A DNA stretch of 22,859 nt from contig JBILVQ010000020.1 in the NCBI GenBank assembly GCA_044370375.1, forward strand, positions 1-22,859, in the 5' to 3' direction. The notes under the pieces were generated by a model. It was not told where the DNA came from, searched no databases, and was given only the letters and a program-made list of their open reading frames with translations. Source of the stretch: JBILVQ01 sp044370375 (GTDB lineage Bacteria; Bacteroidota; Bacteroidia; UBA4408). Below, one piece after another: positions 14,617-22,675 of this stretch; the first letter of the stretch is position 1; every line of letters begins with the position of its first letter. The translations under genes and the position numbers were made by a program.

Positions 14617-15965
14617 TTTATCACCGTAATGCTACCTGTATAGGTAAAAATTGTTTCTTCACCCACAAACCTGAAATTCAATACATAATAGTAAGTGGCA
14701 CTGGGTACATAATTACCTTTAAACTTTCCATCCCACTCCAAGCCTGGCCCAAACTCTTTTGCCTCGTATATTCTGTCGCCATAGCGATTGTAGATATACA
14801 AATTTACCCCTTCATAAAAACCTGTGTTTCTAATAACCCATACATCATTAACCCCATCTTCATTGGGTGTAAAAGTATTAGGAGCATCAATCAAGGGAAC
14901 AACAGTAACCGTAACCTTGTCGGTACAAATACATCCTTCAGGGGTAGTAGTTGTGAGCGTAAAAACGGTGGTAGCCGGGGGGAAGGCCGTAGGGTTGATG
15001 GTCGTAGTATCCGATAAATAAAAGCCAGGGCTCCAGTCAACAGTATTTCCGGATCCCTGAACTGCTTCCATAACATAATTGTCGCCAAAGTTGATGGTTA
15101 CATCCTTTCCTGCATTGCAATCTCTACTTACAACACCGCCGGAAACAATGTTCACGGTTTGAGAAAAAACACAACCATTGTTGTCCTTTACGGTTACGAG
15201 GTAAGACCCGGGCGTTAATCCTTCCCATAAAAATTTGTTTTGAAAGGAAGAGCCATTTAAAGAAACTTTATAGGGTCCGGTGCCACCGGCAATACTATTT
15301 ATTTCAACACTTCCGGTTGCTCCTTGACAAGGAGGTTGGGTAACCGTTAAATCCATGGAAGTTGGAGCAGGAGGAGTTGCAACCACAATGCCATTGATAA
15401 TGAAGGTGCAGTTGTTGGCATCTAAAAGCGTAACAGAATAATTGCCTGAACCCAGCAAGTCAAAAAAACCACTTGCATTAATGACCCCTGTACTTAGTCC
15501 ATATTGCTGAACGGCTACTCCTGCAGGAAATGCCTGAACCGTTATTGAACCTGTATTAGAAATACAAGAGGTGTTAACGACAGTTGCTGATGCAGAGTCA
15601 ATTCCACCAATTGAAGAACCAAGCGTGATGGTAATGGTGGTATCACAGGTTCCGTCGGAAATTGTAATAAAATAGCTTCCGGATAACAAATTAGGAAAAG
15701 AAAAATTGTTGAAGGGAGGATTAACCGGGGTTTGGGCAGCTCCACCATTTAATGCAAAGGTATAATTACCTGAGCCTCCGGTAACGCCCTGAATGCCAAT
15801 GGTTCCATCAGGGGTATTACACGTTGGATTCACCGAACTGCTGGTGAAAGTTAAGGTTACACCCGGGCAATTGGTAGCATTGCCATCAAATACGATAAGC
15901 CCAAAAAACGAGAAAACCATCCAAAAAATGGCATTTTCAAGCCGGCCTTTTATTTTTTGCTTCAT
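14613..15965 (-). CDS. Short SprB-like surface protein with type B T9SS sorting domain
   Basis: A 450-residue secreted protein exported by the type IX secretion system. Residues 1-30 form a long signal peptide. Residues about 44-275 hold three repeats of the SprB type, each near 70-80 residues and each with a GxGNY or GTGPY turn, an LxxGSY/SGNY strand and an xDxxxC ending (for example GLTPGSYLVTVKDNNGC). An Ig-like segment (about 283-357) follows. Residues 361-450 are the gliding-motility-associated C-terminal domain: APNTFTPNEDGVNDVW, YIYNRYGDRIYE, WDGKFKGNYVPSATYYYVL and a final GSITVIK. This is far shorter than SprB itself (thousands of residues), so it is probably a small adhesin or surface decoration. 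It is the first gene of an operon with the PorP/SprF-type gene. A minus-strand TATTTTTG at 15983-15976 fits the -7 box but lies very close to the ATG. Confidence 0.93.
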   Translation of the reverse strand: MKQKIKGRLENAIFWMVFSFFGLIVFDGNATNCPGVTLTFTSSSVNPTCNTPDGTIGIQGVTGGSGNYTFALNGGAAQTPVNPPFNNFSFPNLLSGSYFITISDGTCDTTITITLGSSIGGIDSASATVVNTSCISNTGSITVQAFPAGVAVQQYGLSTGVINASGFFDLLGSGNYSVTLLDANNCTFIINGIVVATPPAPTSMDLTVTQPPCQGATGSVEINSIAGGTGPYKVSLNGSSFQNKFLWEGLTPGSYLVTVKDNNGCVFSQTVNIVSGGVVSRDCNAGKDVTINFGDNYVMEAVQGSGNTVDWSPGFYLSDTTTINPTAFPPATTVFTLTTTTPEGCICTDKVTVTVVPLIDAPNTFTPNEDGVNDVWVIRNTGFYEGVNLYIYNRYGDRIYEAKEFGPGLEWDGKFKGNYVPSATYYYVLNFRFVGEETIFTYTGSITVIK

Positions 15966-16387
15966 GTTAACAGGTCAAAAATATCATGATTTTTTGAATT
16001 TTTCAGCATTTCCAATTTTTTTTACCCTAAAGTTTGGTTTTTAAAAATAAAATTGTCCAAAATCACCTGTTTGGTCAATCAAGAAATGTGTGGATTGCAG
16101 ACCATGGCCCTCGTAAAAAAATGCCCAAAAATTTGTCATTGATTAGGGAAAGCAAGAAATTCTATATCGAGCAAAAGGGATAGGTTGTTGCTGCGTTTTT
16201 GAAGAAATCTTTTAATGAGATTAAAAATCGATTGACAAACTCATCCTGCAAATGGTTATCTTGCAGGCCGAAACTTAAATCAAATCACCTTTTTGTTGAA
16301 ATTGGCCCTAGTTTTGAATAAACGAATTTAATCATGAATGATTGGTGCAAAACCTCTTGGTTAGGCTAATCGCAAAAAAATCGAAAA
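15966..16387. other. Gene-free divergent spacer of about 420 bp
   Basis: The longest stretch without a gene. It separates the minus-strand SprB-like operon from the plus-strand YceI gene. It holds a 7-bp perfect inverted repeat CCTGCAA-N9-TTGCAGG (16245-16267), a TAGTTTTG box (16309-16316), a small inverted repeat AATCAT-GA-ATGATT (16330-16343), and A/T-rich runs near both ends. No tRNA, no convincing ORF and no mobile-element remnant was found. Confidence 0.7.
16309..16316 (+). promoter_or_regulatory. Possible -7 box for the YceI-family gene
   Basis: TAGTTTTG matches TAnnTTTG exactly, 71 nt before the ATG at 16388. The nearest upstream TTG triplets (16293-16298) are too close to be a standard -33 box, so support is partial. 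Confidence 0.35.
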
Positions 16388-16951
16388 ATGAAAAAACTGC
16401 TAACACCCCTTTTCTTGGTTACTTTTCTTCTGGCCGTTCAAATCGCCAATGCACAAGTTTACAAATCAAAAAAAGATGGGGTAAAAATTAGTTTCTTTTC
16501 AGAAACACCCATTGAGAATATTTCTGCAGAAAACACAAAGGCCAATGTTTTAATGGTTAATGATTCGATCTTCTTTAAAATCCCGAACAAATTATTTGTT
16601 TTCCCGAAATCCTTGATGCAGGAGCACTTTAATGAAAATTATATGGAGTCGGAAAAATATCCGAATTCTACATTTCGCGGTCAAATCAACGAAAAAATTG
16701 ATTTAACCAAAGAGGGAACCTATCCGGTAACCGTTACTGGGAAAATCTTTATTCACGGGGTTGAAAAAATTGCTACCCTTAAAGGAACCATTACGGTAAA
16801 AGGCAATGAGATCATTATCAATTCAACTTTTGATGTGAAGCTTGATGACTACAAGATTCAAAGACCCAAGGTTGTTATGCAAAACATTGCCGAGGTAATT
16901 AAGGTAAAGGTAGAAGCCACCCTTGCTCCCTATGTAGCCGAAAAAAAATAG
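16388..16951 (+). CDS. YceI-family periplasmic protein
   Basis: A 187-residue exported protein with a clear signal peptide (MKKLLTPLFLVTFLLAVQIANA, cleavage before QVYKSK). The mature part is an all-beta lipocalin-like barrel of the YceI type, a fold that binds isoprenoid or other amphipathic ligands in the periplasm. Family-typical features include KYPNSTFRGQI near residues 95-107, YPVTVTGKIFIHGVEK and the closing FDVKLDDYKIQRPKVVMQNIAE. The ligand is unknown. The gene follows the 420-bp spacer and is 44 bp before the DUF4271 gene on the same strand; whether they share a transcript is unclear. Confidence 0.88.
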   Translation: MKKLLTPLFLVTFLLAVQIANAQVYKSKKDGVKISFFSETPIENISAENTKANVLMVNDSIFFKIPNKLFVFPKSLMQEHFNENYMESEKYPNSTFRGQINEKIDLTKEGTYPVTVTGKIFIHGVEKIATLKGTITVKGNEIIINSTFDVKLDDYKIQRPKVVMQNIAEVIKVKVEATLAPYVAEKK

Positions 16952-16995
16952 TGCCTGGCAAAAGCATCGATGGTTAGAAAATCCGGAAAAAGGGG

Positions 16996-17970
16996 ATGGC
17001 AGTTGACAGTTTAAAAAGCAGTGCGGAAGGACAGGCAAAATTAAAGGCTGAAAACCATCTGATTGACTCCCTGTCAGGAGATTCATCTTTGGCCTTTATC
17101 GGCAAGAATTTTTTTCAACAAACCCCCTCTCCTTTCCTTCGACCCTTTAACACCGACAGCATTAGACGCTCTCAAGTTAATGCCAAGGTAGAGAATCTTT
17201 CCACAAATGCCGTTAAGCTAAAAAACATTGCCGTTGGCGGAAATACGGTAAAAACCAAACCTGACTACAAACCAAGTCACTTCAAAGGACATCTTCTTCA
17301 ACCGGTTCATAACGGACCAATCATCCGAACGGTGGGCCATGAAAACTGGCAGTTGGTTTTAATTTTGGGTGTGGTTTTTTTGATTGCATCCCTTCGCCTT
17401 GTTTATCCAAAGCGATTTACAATGCTTTGGAATGCCTTCAGATTAAAACGTTTTGCCAATCAGTTGTTCCGTGAAGAGAATGTTCTTACACAAAGGATTT
17501 CTGTGCTTCTTTTCATAATTTTTCTGGTTTCAGGCAGTTATTTTCTATTTTCCTCGAACGAGGTTTTGGGTTACTTTATAGAAAAAGATCAAAAAATTCT
17601 TTTGTTCGGAAAAGTATTGCTCTTTTTTACTGTCTTTATTTTATCTAAATTTTTGATTCACAGCATCTTTGGGTTTATTTTCAAAACCCAAAAGGAAATG
17701 GCTGAATACCTCTTTAACATGTCGGTAATTCAGCAAATTGGAGGAATTGGTCTGTTCATTTTAATGGTTATGCAAGTTCTGGGTGCAGGTATTCCCACCG
17801 AAATAATCCTTTGGGCCGGTGCAGCCACCTTTATTGCCATGTTTGGTTTCCAAACATATCGTGGGTTTTCATCCGCTTTGGGGACTGTTTCTCCTGTTTA
17901 CTTTTTTTTGTATTTTTGCGCCTTGGAAATTCTTCCTTTGATCTGGATATTAAAGATTGTAAGGGGATAA
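16996..17970 (+). CDS. DUF4271 multi-pass membrane protein
   Basis: A 324-residue inner-membrane protein of unknown function. The first 115 residues are soluble and poorly conserved in character (Ser/Asn/Lys-rich). Six hydrophobic helices follow (about 118-137, 168-187, 204-224, 247-263, 267-285, 298-317). The linker after helix 1, FRLKRFANQLFREENVLTQR, is the part I associate with DUF4271 proteins, which in Bacteroidota commonly sit directly upstream of the uroporphyrinogen-III synthase gene, as here. No signal peptide is seen. The ATG at 16996 is the first start after an in-frame stop at 16975. The conserved position next to hemD, rnpA and yidD suggests an envelope housekeeping role, but this is inference. 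Confidence 0.82.
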   Translation: MAVDSLKSSAEGQAKLKAENHLIDSLSGDSSLAFIGKNFFQQTPSPFLRPFNTDSIRRSQVNAKVENLSTNAVKLKNIAVGGNTVKTKPDYKPSHFKGHLLQPVHNGPIIRTVGHENWQLVLILGVVFLIASLRLVYPKRFTMLWNAFRLKRFANQLFREENVLTQRISVLLFIIFLVSGSYFLFSSNEVLGYFIEKDQKILLFGKVLLFFTVFILSKFLIHSIFGFIFKTQKEMAEYLFNMSVIQQIGGIGLFILMVMQVLGAGIPTEIILWAGAATFIAMFGFQTYRGFSSALGTVSPVYFFLYFCALEILPLIWILKIVRG

Positions 17971-18013
17971 TTTCTAAGCTTTGAATTACTCATCGTAAAA
18001 AGCCAAATTGCCT

Positions 18014-18763
18014 TTGAAGGTTAAAACAATCCTGGTGACCCAGCCACGGCCAGAGTCCGACAAGTCGCCATATTTTGAGTTGTCTAAAAAGTGCAATGTA
18101 AAAATTGACTTTAGAGAATTTATCCATATTGAAGGGGTTTCAGCGGCTGATTTTCGCAAAGAACGCATAGGGATTCTGGACCATACGGCCGTAATTTTAA
18201 CCAGCCGAAACTCGGCCGACCATTTCTTCAGAATTTGTCAGGAGTTAAGAATAACGGTGCCTGAAACCATGAAGTATTTCTGTATTTCTGAATCAACAGC
18301 CTACTATTTGCAGAAATATGTAGTTTACAGAAAACGAAAAATTTTTCACGGAAAGCAAACCTTTAACGATTTGTTGGATGTGATTAAAAAACACAAAGAA
18401 GATAAATTTCTTCTTCCCTGCTCCGACATCCATAAGGAGGAAGGTCCGGAACTTTTGGATAAGCACAAAATAAATTACAACAAGGCCATCATCTACAAAA
18501 CGGTTTGCAGTGATTTGTCTGATCTTGCCAATGTCAATTATGATGTTTTGGTTTTCTTCAGCCCATCAGGAATAAAATCATTGTTTCAAAATTTTCCTGA
18601 CTTTAAGCAAAACAATACAAGAATTGCAACTTTTGGAGCCACAACCGCCAAGGCGGCAGAGGAGCACGGATTGAATATAGACATTCACGCGCCAATGCCC
18701 AATGCCCCATCCATGACGATGTCTTTGGAACAATACATCACCAAGGTCAATAAGCAGAAGTAA
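18014..18763 (+). CDS. hemD: Uroporphyrinogen-III synthase
   Basis: Closes and inverts ring D of hydroxymethylbilane to give uroporphyrinogen III, the branch point of heme and other tetrapyrroles; cytoplasmic. The protein reads KVKTILVTQPRPESDKSPYF, then DFREFIHIEGVSAADFR, LDHTAVILTSRNSADHFF, FLLPCSDIH, and VFFSPSGIKSLFQNFPDF with a final IATFGATTAKAAEEHGL, matching the two-lobed HemD fold and its known Bacteroidota form. No in-frame ATG exists between the in-frame stop at 17996 and the conserved start, so translation must begin at a TTG: 18014 (Met-Lys-Val-Lys-Thr, the usual beginning, 249 residues) or 18008 (two residues longer). It is followed by rnpA after 15 nt. Confidence 0.88.
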   Translation: MKVKTILVTQPRPESDKSPYFELSKKCNVKIDFREFIHIEGVSAADFRKERIGILDHTAVILTSRNSADHFFRICQELRITVPETMKYFCISESTAYYLQKYVVYRKRKIFHGKQTFNDLLDVIKKHKEDKFLLPCSDIHKEEGPELLDKHKINYNKAIIYKTVCSDLSDLANVNYDVLVFFSPSGIKSLFQNFPDFKQNNTRIATFGATTAKAAEEHGLNIDIHAPMPNAPSMTMSLEQYITKVNKQK

Positions 18764-18766
18764 ACC

Positions 18767-18773
18767 GGAGGTG
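18767..18773 (+). promoter_or_regulatory. Shine-Dalgarno-like site before rnpA
   Basis: GGAGGTG lies 5 nt before the rnpA ATG (18779), at good SD spacing and nearly complementary to the 3' end of 16S rRNA. Other genes in this window have A-rich leaders without such a motif. Confidence 0.5.
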
Positions 18774-18778
18774 CAATC

Positions 18779-19156
18779 ATGCCTGATTTTAACTTGGAGC
18801 CACGATTAAAGTCGCGAGCAGAAATAGACCATCTTTTCCGAAACGGTAAAAACATCATTGAATATCCTGTCAAGGTAATTTTTCTTGAACAAAGAGAAAA
18901 AGGAAATATCAATCTGTTATTCAGTGCCTCAAAAAAAAGAATTAGGCATTCCGTAAAAAGAAATCTTGTTAAAAGAAGGATGAAAGAAGCATACCGTAAA
19001 AATAAACACCAGCTAACACCGTTTGATTTGAATGAAAGGGAAGGATTGTCCATTGGTTTTATATATTTAACAAGCAAAATTGAACCATTTGTGTTGATAG
19101 AAGAAAAAATAGTTTTAATTTTACAACGACTAAGTAAATTGTTGAAAACCACTTGA
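18779..19156 (+). CDS. rnpA: Ribonuclease P protein component
   Basis: The 125-residue basic protein cofactor of RNase P, which removes 5' leaders from tRNA precursors. The N-terminus PDFNLEPRLKSRAEIDHLFRNGK fits the family (usually xxERLKS..eI..LF..G), and the RNR motif is visible as ASKKRIRHSVKRNLVKRRMKEAYRK, the RNA-binding heart, with small substitutions. The rest is a short helix-strand end. The start is the ATG at 18779, preceded by an unusually good Shine-Dalgarno. The catalytic RNA is not in the window. yidD begins 13 nt downstream, the classical rnpA-yidD order. Confidence 0.95.
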   Translation: MPDFNLEPRLKSRAEIDHLFRNGKNIIEYPVKVIFLEQREKGNINLLFSASKKRIRHSVKRNLVKRRMKEAYRKNKHQLTPFDLNEREGLSIGFIYLTSKIEPFVLIEEKIVLILQRLSKLLKTT

Positions 19157-19169
19157 TTGTAAATCAACA

Positions 19170-19391
19170 TTGAAAACCCTTTTAATTTCTCCCTTTATTT
19201 TTTTCATCAAAATTTACCGTTGGTTTCTCTCACCCTTGTTGCCTAATGCTTGCAGGTATTCGCCAACTTGTTCAGCGTATGGAATCGAAGCTTTACAAAA
19301 GCACGGATTATTGAAAGGTCTATTTTTGTCTGCTAAACGAATTCTATCCTGTCATCCATGGGGCGGCCATGGCTATGACCCGGTACCCTAA
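19170..19391 (+). CDS. yidD: Membrane protein insertion efficiency factor YidD
   Basis: A 73-residue protein of the YidD family, thought to sit at the inner face of the cytoplasmic membrane and help YidC/Sec insertion. It begins with an amphipathic hydrophobic stretch (LLISPFIFFIKIYRWFLSPLL), continues with the hallmark NACRYSPTCSAYGIEALQKHG (Cys28, Cys34) and finishes with SCHPWGGHGYDPVP (Cys61), the full family pattern. The in-frame region from the stop at 19143 contains no ATG, so the start is TTG at 19170. It lies between rnpA and the second S41 protease, 23 nt upstream of the latter. Confidence 0.95.
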   Translation: MKTLLISPFIFFIKIYRWFLSPLLPNACRYSPTCSAYGIEALQKHGLLKGLFLSAKRILSCHPWGGHGYDPVP

Positions 19392-19414
19392 CCTCGAAAA
19401 AAAGAAGCGTCAAA

Positions 19415-21061
19415 ATGAAAAGAAAGCTAATGATAGGAACCTTGGTTCTTTTTTTGGGAATAATTACCTTCTCGTTCAGTGAGCGGTACTTTAATTTAAC
19501 CAAAGAGCTTGACATATTTTCGACTCTTTTTAAAGAGGTGAATCAGTTATATGTTGATGACACCAATCCGGGCGAAATGATGAAGAATGCTTTGGATGAA
19601 ATGCTAGCGCAATTGGATCCATATACCAATTACATCCCTGAATCCGAAATTGAAGATTATCGGTTCATGACCACAGGGCAATATGGAGGGGTTGGATCAT
19701 TGGTTCGCAAAAAAGGAGACTATGTTGTCATTACCGAGCCATACGAAGGATTTCCTGCACAAATGACCGGGTTACAAGCCGGTGATTTAATTTTGGAAAT
19801 TGACGGAAAAAATGTAAAAAACAAAACCACCGATGAGGTGAGTAAAGTATTGCGCGGACAACCAGGTACAGAAGTGAAGGTGCTGGTTCAAAGACCGGGT
19901 AGCCAAGAACCTTTGAACTTTTCCATTACAAGAAAAGAAATCAAGGTGAAAAGCGTACCCTATTACGGATTGGTAAGTGATAGTATCGGGTACATCGTTC
20001 TTACCTCTTTCACCGAAGAATGCAGCAAAGAAGTTAAGTCAGCTTTTGTTGAACTAAAAGAAAAATATCAAATAAAAGGACTCATCCTTGACTTGAGAAA
20101 CAATCCCGGAGGATTGTTGAATGAATCAGTGAATATTTCTAATCTGTTTATTGAAAAAGGCCAGGAAATTGTGAGTACCAAAGGAAGAGTTCAGGAATGG
20201 CAAAAATCATACAAAGGACTGAATCAGGCTATAGACACTGAAATTCCACTGGTTGTACTGGTGAACAAAGGCTCAGCATCTGCCTCTGAAATTGTTTCAG
20301 GTTCATTGCAAGATCTGGACAGGGCGGTAATTTTAGGGCAAAAAACTTTTGGTAAAGGACTGGTTCAAACCACTAGAAACTTAAGCTACAATTCAAAGCT
20401 TAAAGTAACCACCGCCAAGTATTATATCCCCAGCGGCAGGTGTATTCAATCTCTTGATTATTCCAATAGGGATGAAAACGGCAAAGTAAAAAAAGTTGCC
20501 GACTCCTTAATGACTGTTTTCAAAACAAAAAAAGGCCGCACAGTGAAGGATGGAGGAGGGATTATCCCTGATTTAATTACCCAAGAAACAAAAGGATCAA
20601 AAATCCTTCAAACCCTTGATCGCAATTTGCTCATTTTTGATTTTGTAACAGATTACTGCATAAGAAATGGCAAACCGGCCAATTTCGACAATGTTCAACT
20701 GACAGAGAAAGACTGGCTTGATTTTATGATGTTCATTAAAGACAAAGATTATGATTATGTAACCCAGGAAGAAAAGCAAATTACTGAATTAAAGACTGCA
20801 CTTAAGGAAGAAAAAATGGAGGATGAGGTGCAGCAAGAAATTAAACAAATTGAAATGGTATTCTCCAAGGCACATATTCAAGCGATAGAAAAAAATAAAG
20901 AAGAAATTATGAATGCCATAGAACTGGAACTAATTTCGAGATACCAGTACCAAAGTGGTAAAATAAAATTGGCTTTACAAAAAGATAAAGATGTTAAGGA
21001 AGCAATTTCCCTTTTAAGAAACACAAGAAAAATGAAAGAAATTCTTGACGGTAAATTGTAA
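19415..21061 (+). CDS. S41 family C-terminal processing peptidase (paralog 2)
   Basis: A 548-residue periplasmic CtpA/Prc-type serine protease. An N-terminal hydrophobic segment (about residues 5-21) is the signal or anchor. The helical cap ends LAQLDPYTNYIPESE, the PDZ domain spans about 85-170 (YGGVGSLV, GLQAGDLILEIDGKNV), and the core has LRNNPGGLLNESV, Ser289 (middle Ser of KGSASASE), Lys314 (TFGKGLVQ) and Gln318. The C-terminal 150 residues are charged and helical and lack the acidic Ser/Thr tail of paralog 1. Identity to paralog 1 is high across the core (compare SLDYSNRDENGKVKKVADSL with ALDYTHRKKDGSVDKVADSL), so the two come from a duplication. This copy is in the conserved hemD-rnpA-yidD neighbourhood and is probably the ancestral one. 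Confidence 0.94.
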   Translation: MKRKLMIGTLVLFLGIITFSFSERYFNLTKELDIFSTLFKEVNQLYVDDTNPGEMMKNALDEMLAQLDPYTNYIPESEIEDYRFMTTGQYGGVGSLVRKKGDYVVITEPYEGFPAQMTGLQAGDLILEIDGKNVKNKTTDEVSKVLRGQPGTEVKVLVQRPGSQEPLNFSITRKEIKVKSVPYYGLVSDSIGYIVLTSFTEECSKEVKSAFVELKEKYQIKGLILDLRNNPGGLLNESVNISNLFIEKGQEIVSTKGRVQEWQKSYKGLNQAIDTEIPLVVLVNKGSASASEIVSGSLQDLDRAVILGQKTFGKGLVQTTRNLSYNSKLKVTTAKYYIPSGRCIQSLDYSNRDENGKVKKVADSLMTVFKTKKGRTVKDGGGIIPDLITQETKGSKILQTLDRNLLIFDFVTDYCIRNGKPANFDNVQLTEKDWLDFMMFIKDKDYDYVTQEEKQITELKTALKEEKMEDEVQQEIKQIEMVFSKAHIQAIEKNKEEIMNAIELELISRYQYQSGKIKLALQKDKDVKEAISLLRNTRKMKEILDGKL

Positions 21062-21085
21062 CCGGCATTAGCCTCAAGCATCGGA

Positions 21086-22675
21086 ATGAACAAAGAAAAA
21101 ACAGGGTCTGCCCTGCTTGACTGGGGTTTGATATTGTTTGCATGCAGCCTACCGTGGTCGAATTTTGGGATGAGCATTTCTTATTTTTTGATGCTAGGTA
21201 GTTTGGTTCTACTACCACGGCAAAAAAAAAATGCCCGCTCCTTAAAAGACATTTCTCCCGCAGTTTCGCTCATTGGAACTTTCTTGATTTTTCTGATTCC
21301 TGTAATTTATACACAAAATTTAAAAGAAGCTATACATGACCTTAATATCAAACTACCGGCATTACTGGCTGGGCTAATTTTTTTGTTTCAAAAAGAAACA
21401 ATTCCTAAACTAAAAAACTATGAGCGCTATCTCTCCTTGTTTTCCATTTCATGTTTATTGGCTGTAGGCTTTTCTTTTTTTTATTTTTTTTATCTCGATA
21501 AAAACGGAATTCATGATTCAAGGCAGGCCTCGCTTTTTATTTCGCACATTCGCTTATCGTTGATGGCAGCATTAGCCGTTTTGATCTTCCTTTTCCAAAT
21601 CCAACCCGAAAAAAAGAAAAGCCTTCTTTACCTGCTTCCTTCTGCATTTATGTTTTTGGCCATTGTTTACCTTGGTTGGATTAATGGAATTTTGGCCATT
21701 ACCCTTGTGATTTTAGTATTAGCAGGATTCTCATTTTTTCCGGTAAGTAAAAAAAAGATTTTAATTCTATCCATGATGCTCGTTGCCCTTGTCTCTTTTG
21801 CAAGCATAGAGTTTAATCGTTTAAATAAACTATTCGCCATAGGCCCTTTGCCTAATTCGCTGCCCAAGGAAACAGTTAACAAGAATCAATACTATCATGA
21901 TACGCTATTAACTTTTTCGGAGAATGGCAACAGGTACGGATTATATTATCAGCCAGAGGAATTCCGGAAAGCATGGGAAAAAAGAAGCAACCTTAAAACC
22001 ACCCAAAAGGACGCAAAAGGAAATCAGGTCCAATATACCTGTTTCAGGTATTTAACATCGAAAGGTTTAGGAAAAGATTCATTGGGGGTTTGGCAACTAA
22101 GCGCTGAAGATATCCGAAACATTGAGTTGGGAATACCCAATTATCAACTTCCGGCATTGATGCCTTTTGAAAGAAGAGTTTATGATTATTTTGTTGAATG
22201 GCAGTCAGAGGGTTCTATTCAATCTGTAAACGGACATTCTTTAGGGATGCGTACCATCTACTGGAAAAGCGGACTTCAACTAATCAAAGAAAATTTTCTT
22301 TGGGGCCTTGGCACCGGAAGTGTTCCAGATGCATTAAAAGAATACCACCAGAAAAAAAACAAACAATTGGCAGAACAATTCAGGAACAGAAGTCATAACC
22401 AATACATCACCACTTTCTTAAATTCGGGAATAATTGGGATTACACTCTTTCTCGCCTTTTTATTAATTCCTCTGTTAGCGAGCCAGCCCCTCAACCCTTT
22501 GACAGTGGGAAGCTGGCTGGTTTTAATGTTTTCGATGTTATCAGAAGACACACTGGAAACTCAGGCAGGGGTAGGATTATTTATTTGGATAATGATGATC
22601 CCTGCGCTTTTTCAAGCTACCGTAAAACCTCTTCGTACAATTGAAGATAAGAATCCGCTGCCTTATTCCAACTAA
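21086..22675 (+). CDS. O-antigen ligase-like polytopic membrane protein
   Basis: A 529-residue inner-membrane protein of the O-antigen ligase/polymerase (Wzy_C) type, which moves or joins glycan chains on the periplasmic side. There are many hydrophobic helices in residues about 10-250, a large polar loop (about 255-420, rich in Tyr, Arg, Lys), the catalytic-type motif NRSHNQYITTFLNSGIIG with His437, and two or three final helices. The loop contains GIRKENFLWGLGTGS-like residues (LIKENFLWGLGTGSVPDALK) common in this family. WaaL, WzyE-type polymerases and pilin ligases share this fold, so the substrate is open. The start is the ATG 24 nt after the S41 protease stop. The last 19 codons overlap the convergent glycosyltransferase gene. 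Confidence 0.85.
   Translation: MNKEKTGSALLDWGLILFACSLPWSNFGMSISYFLMLGSLVLLPRQKKNARSLKDISPAVSLIGTFLIFLIPVIYTQNLKEAIHDLNIKLPALLAGLIFLFQKETIPKLKNYERYLSLFSISCLLAVGFSFFYFFYLDKNGIHDSRQASLFISHIRLSLMAALAVLIFLFQIQPEKKKSLLYLLPSAFMFLAIVYLGWINGILAITLVILVLAGFSFFPVSKKKILILSMMLVALVSFASIEFNRLNKLFAIGPLPNSLPKETVNKNQYYHDTLLTFSENGNRYGLYYQPEEFRKAWEKRSNLKTTQKDAKGNQVQYTCFRYLTSKGLGKDSLGVWQLSAEDIRNIELGIPNYQLPALMPFERRVYDYFVEWQSEGSIQSVNGHSLGMRTIYWKSGLQLIKENFLWGLGTGSVPDALKEYHQKKNKQLAEQFRNRSHNQYITTFLNSGIIGITLFLAFLLIPLLASQPLNPLTVGSWLVLMFSMLSEDTLETQAGVGLFIWIMMIPALFQATVKPLRTIEDKNPLPYSN

Noticed and set aside
14574..15088. Open frames on the plus strand and in another minus frame over the SprB-like gene
   Set aside because: They lie within the well-supported SprB-like/CTD gene and show low-complexity Thr/Val or Ser/Arg/Pro strings typical of shadow frames.
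16031..16318. Open frame with one internal TAG (ends 16180, resumes 16184) looking like a broken transposase or other pseudogene
   Set aside because: The translation (for example ESKKFYIEQKG then VVAAFLKKSFNEIKNRL) matches no family I know, and one stop in a stretch of this length is not unusual in AT-rich DNA.
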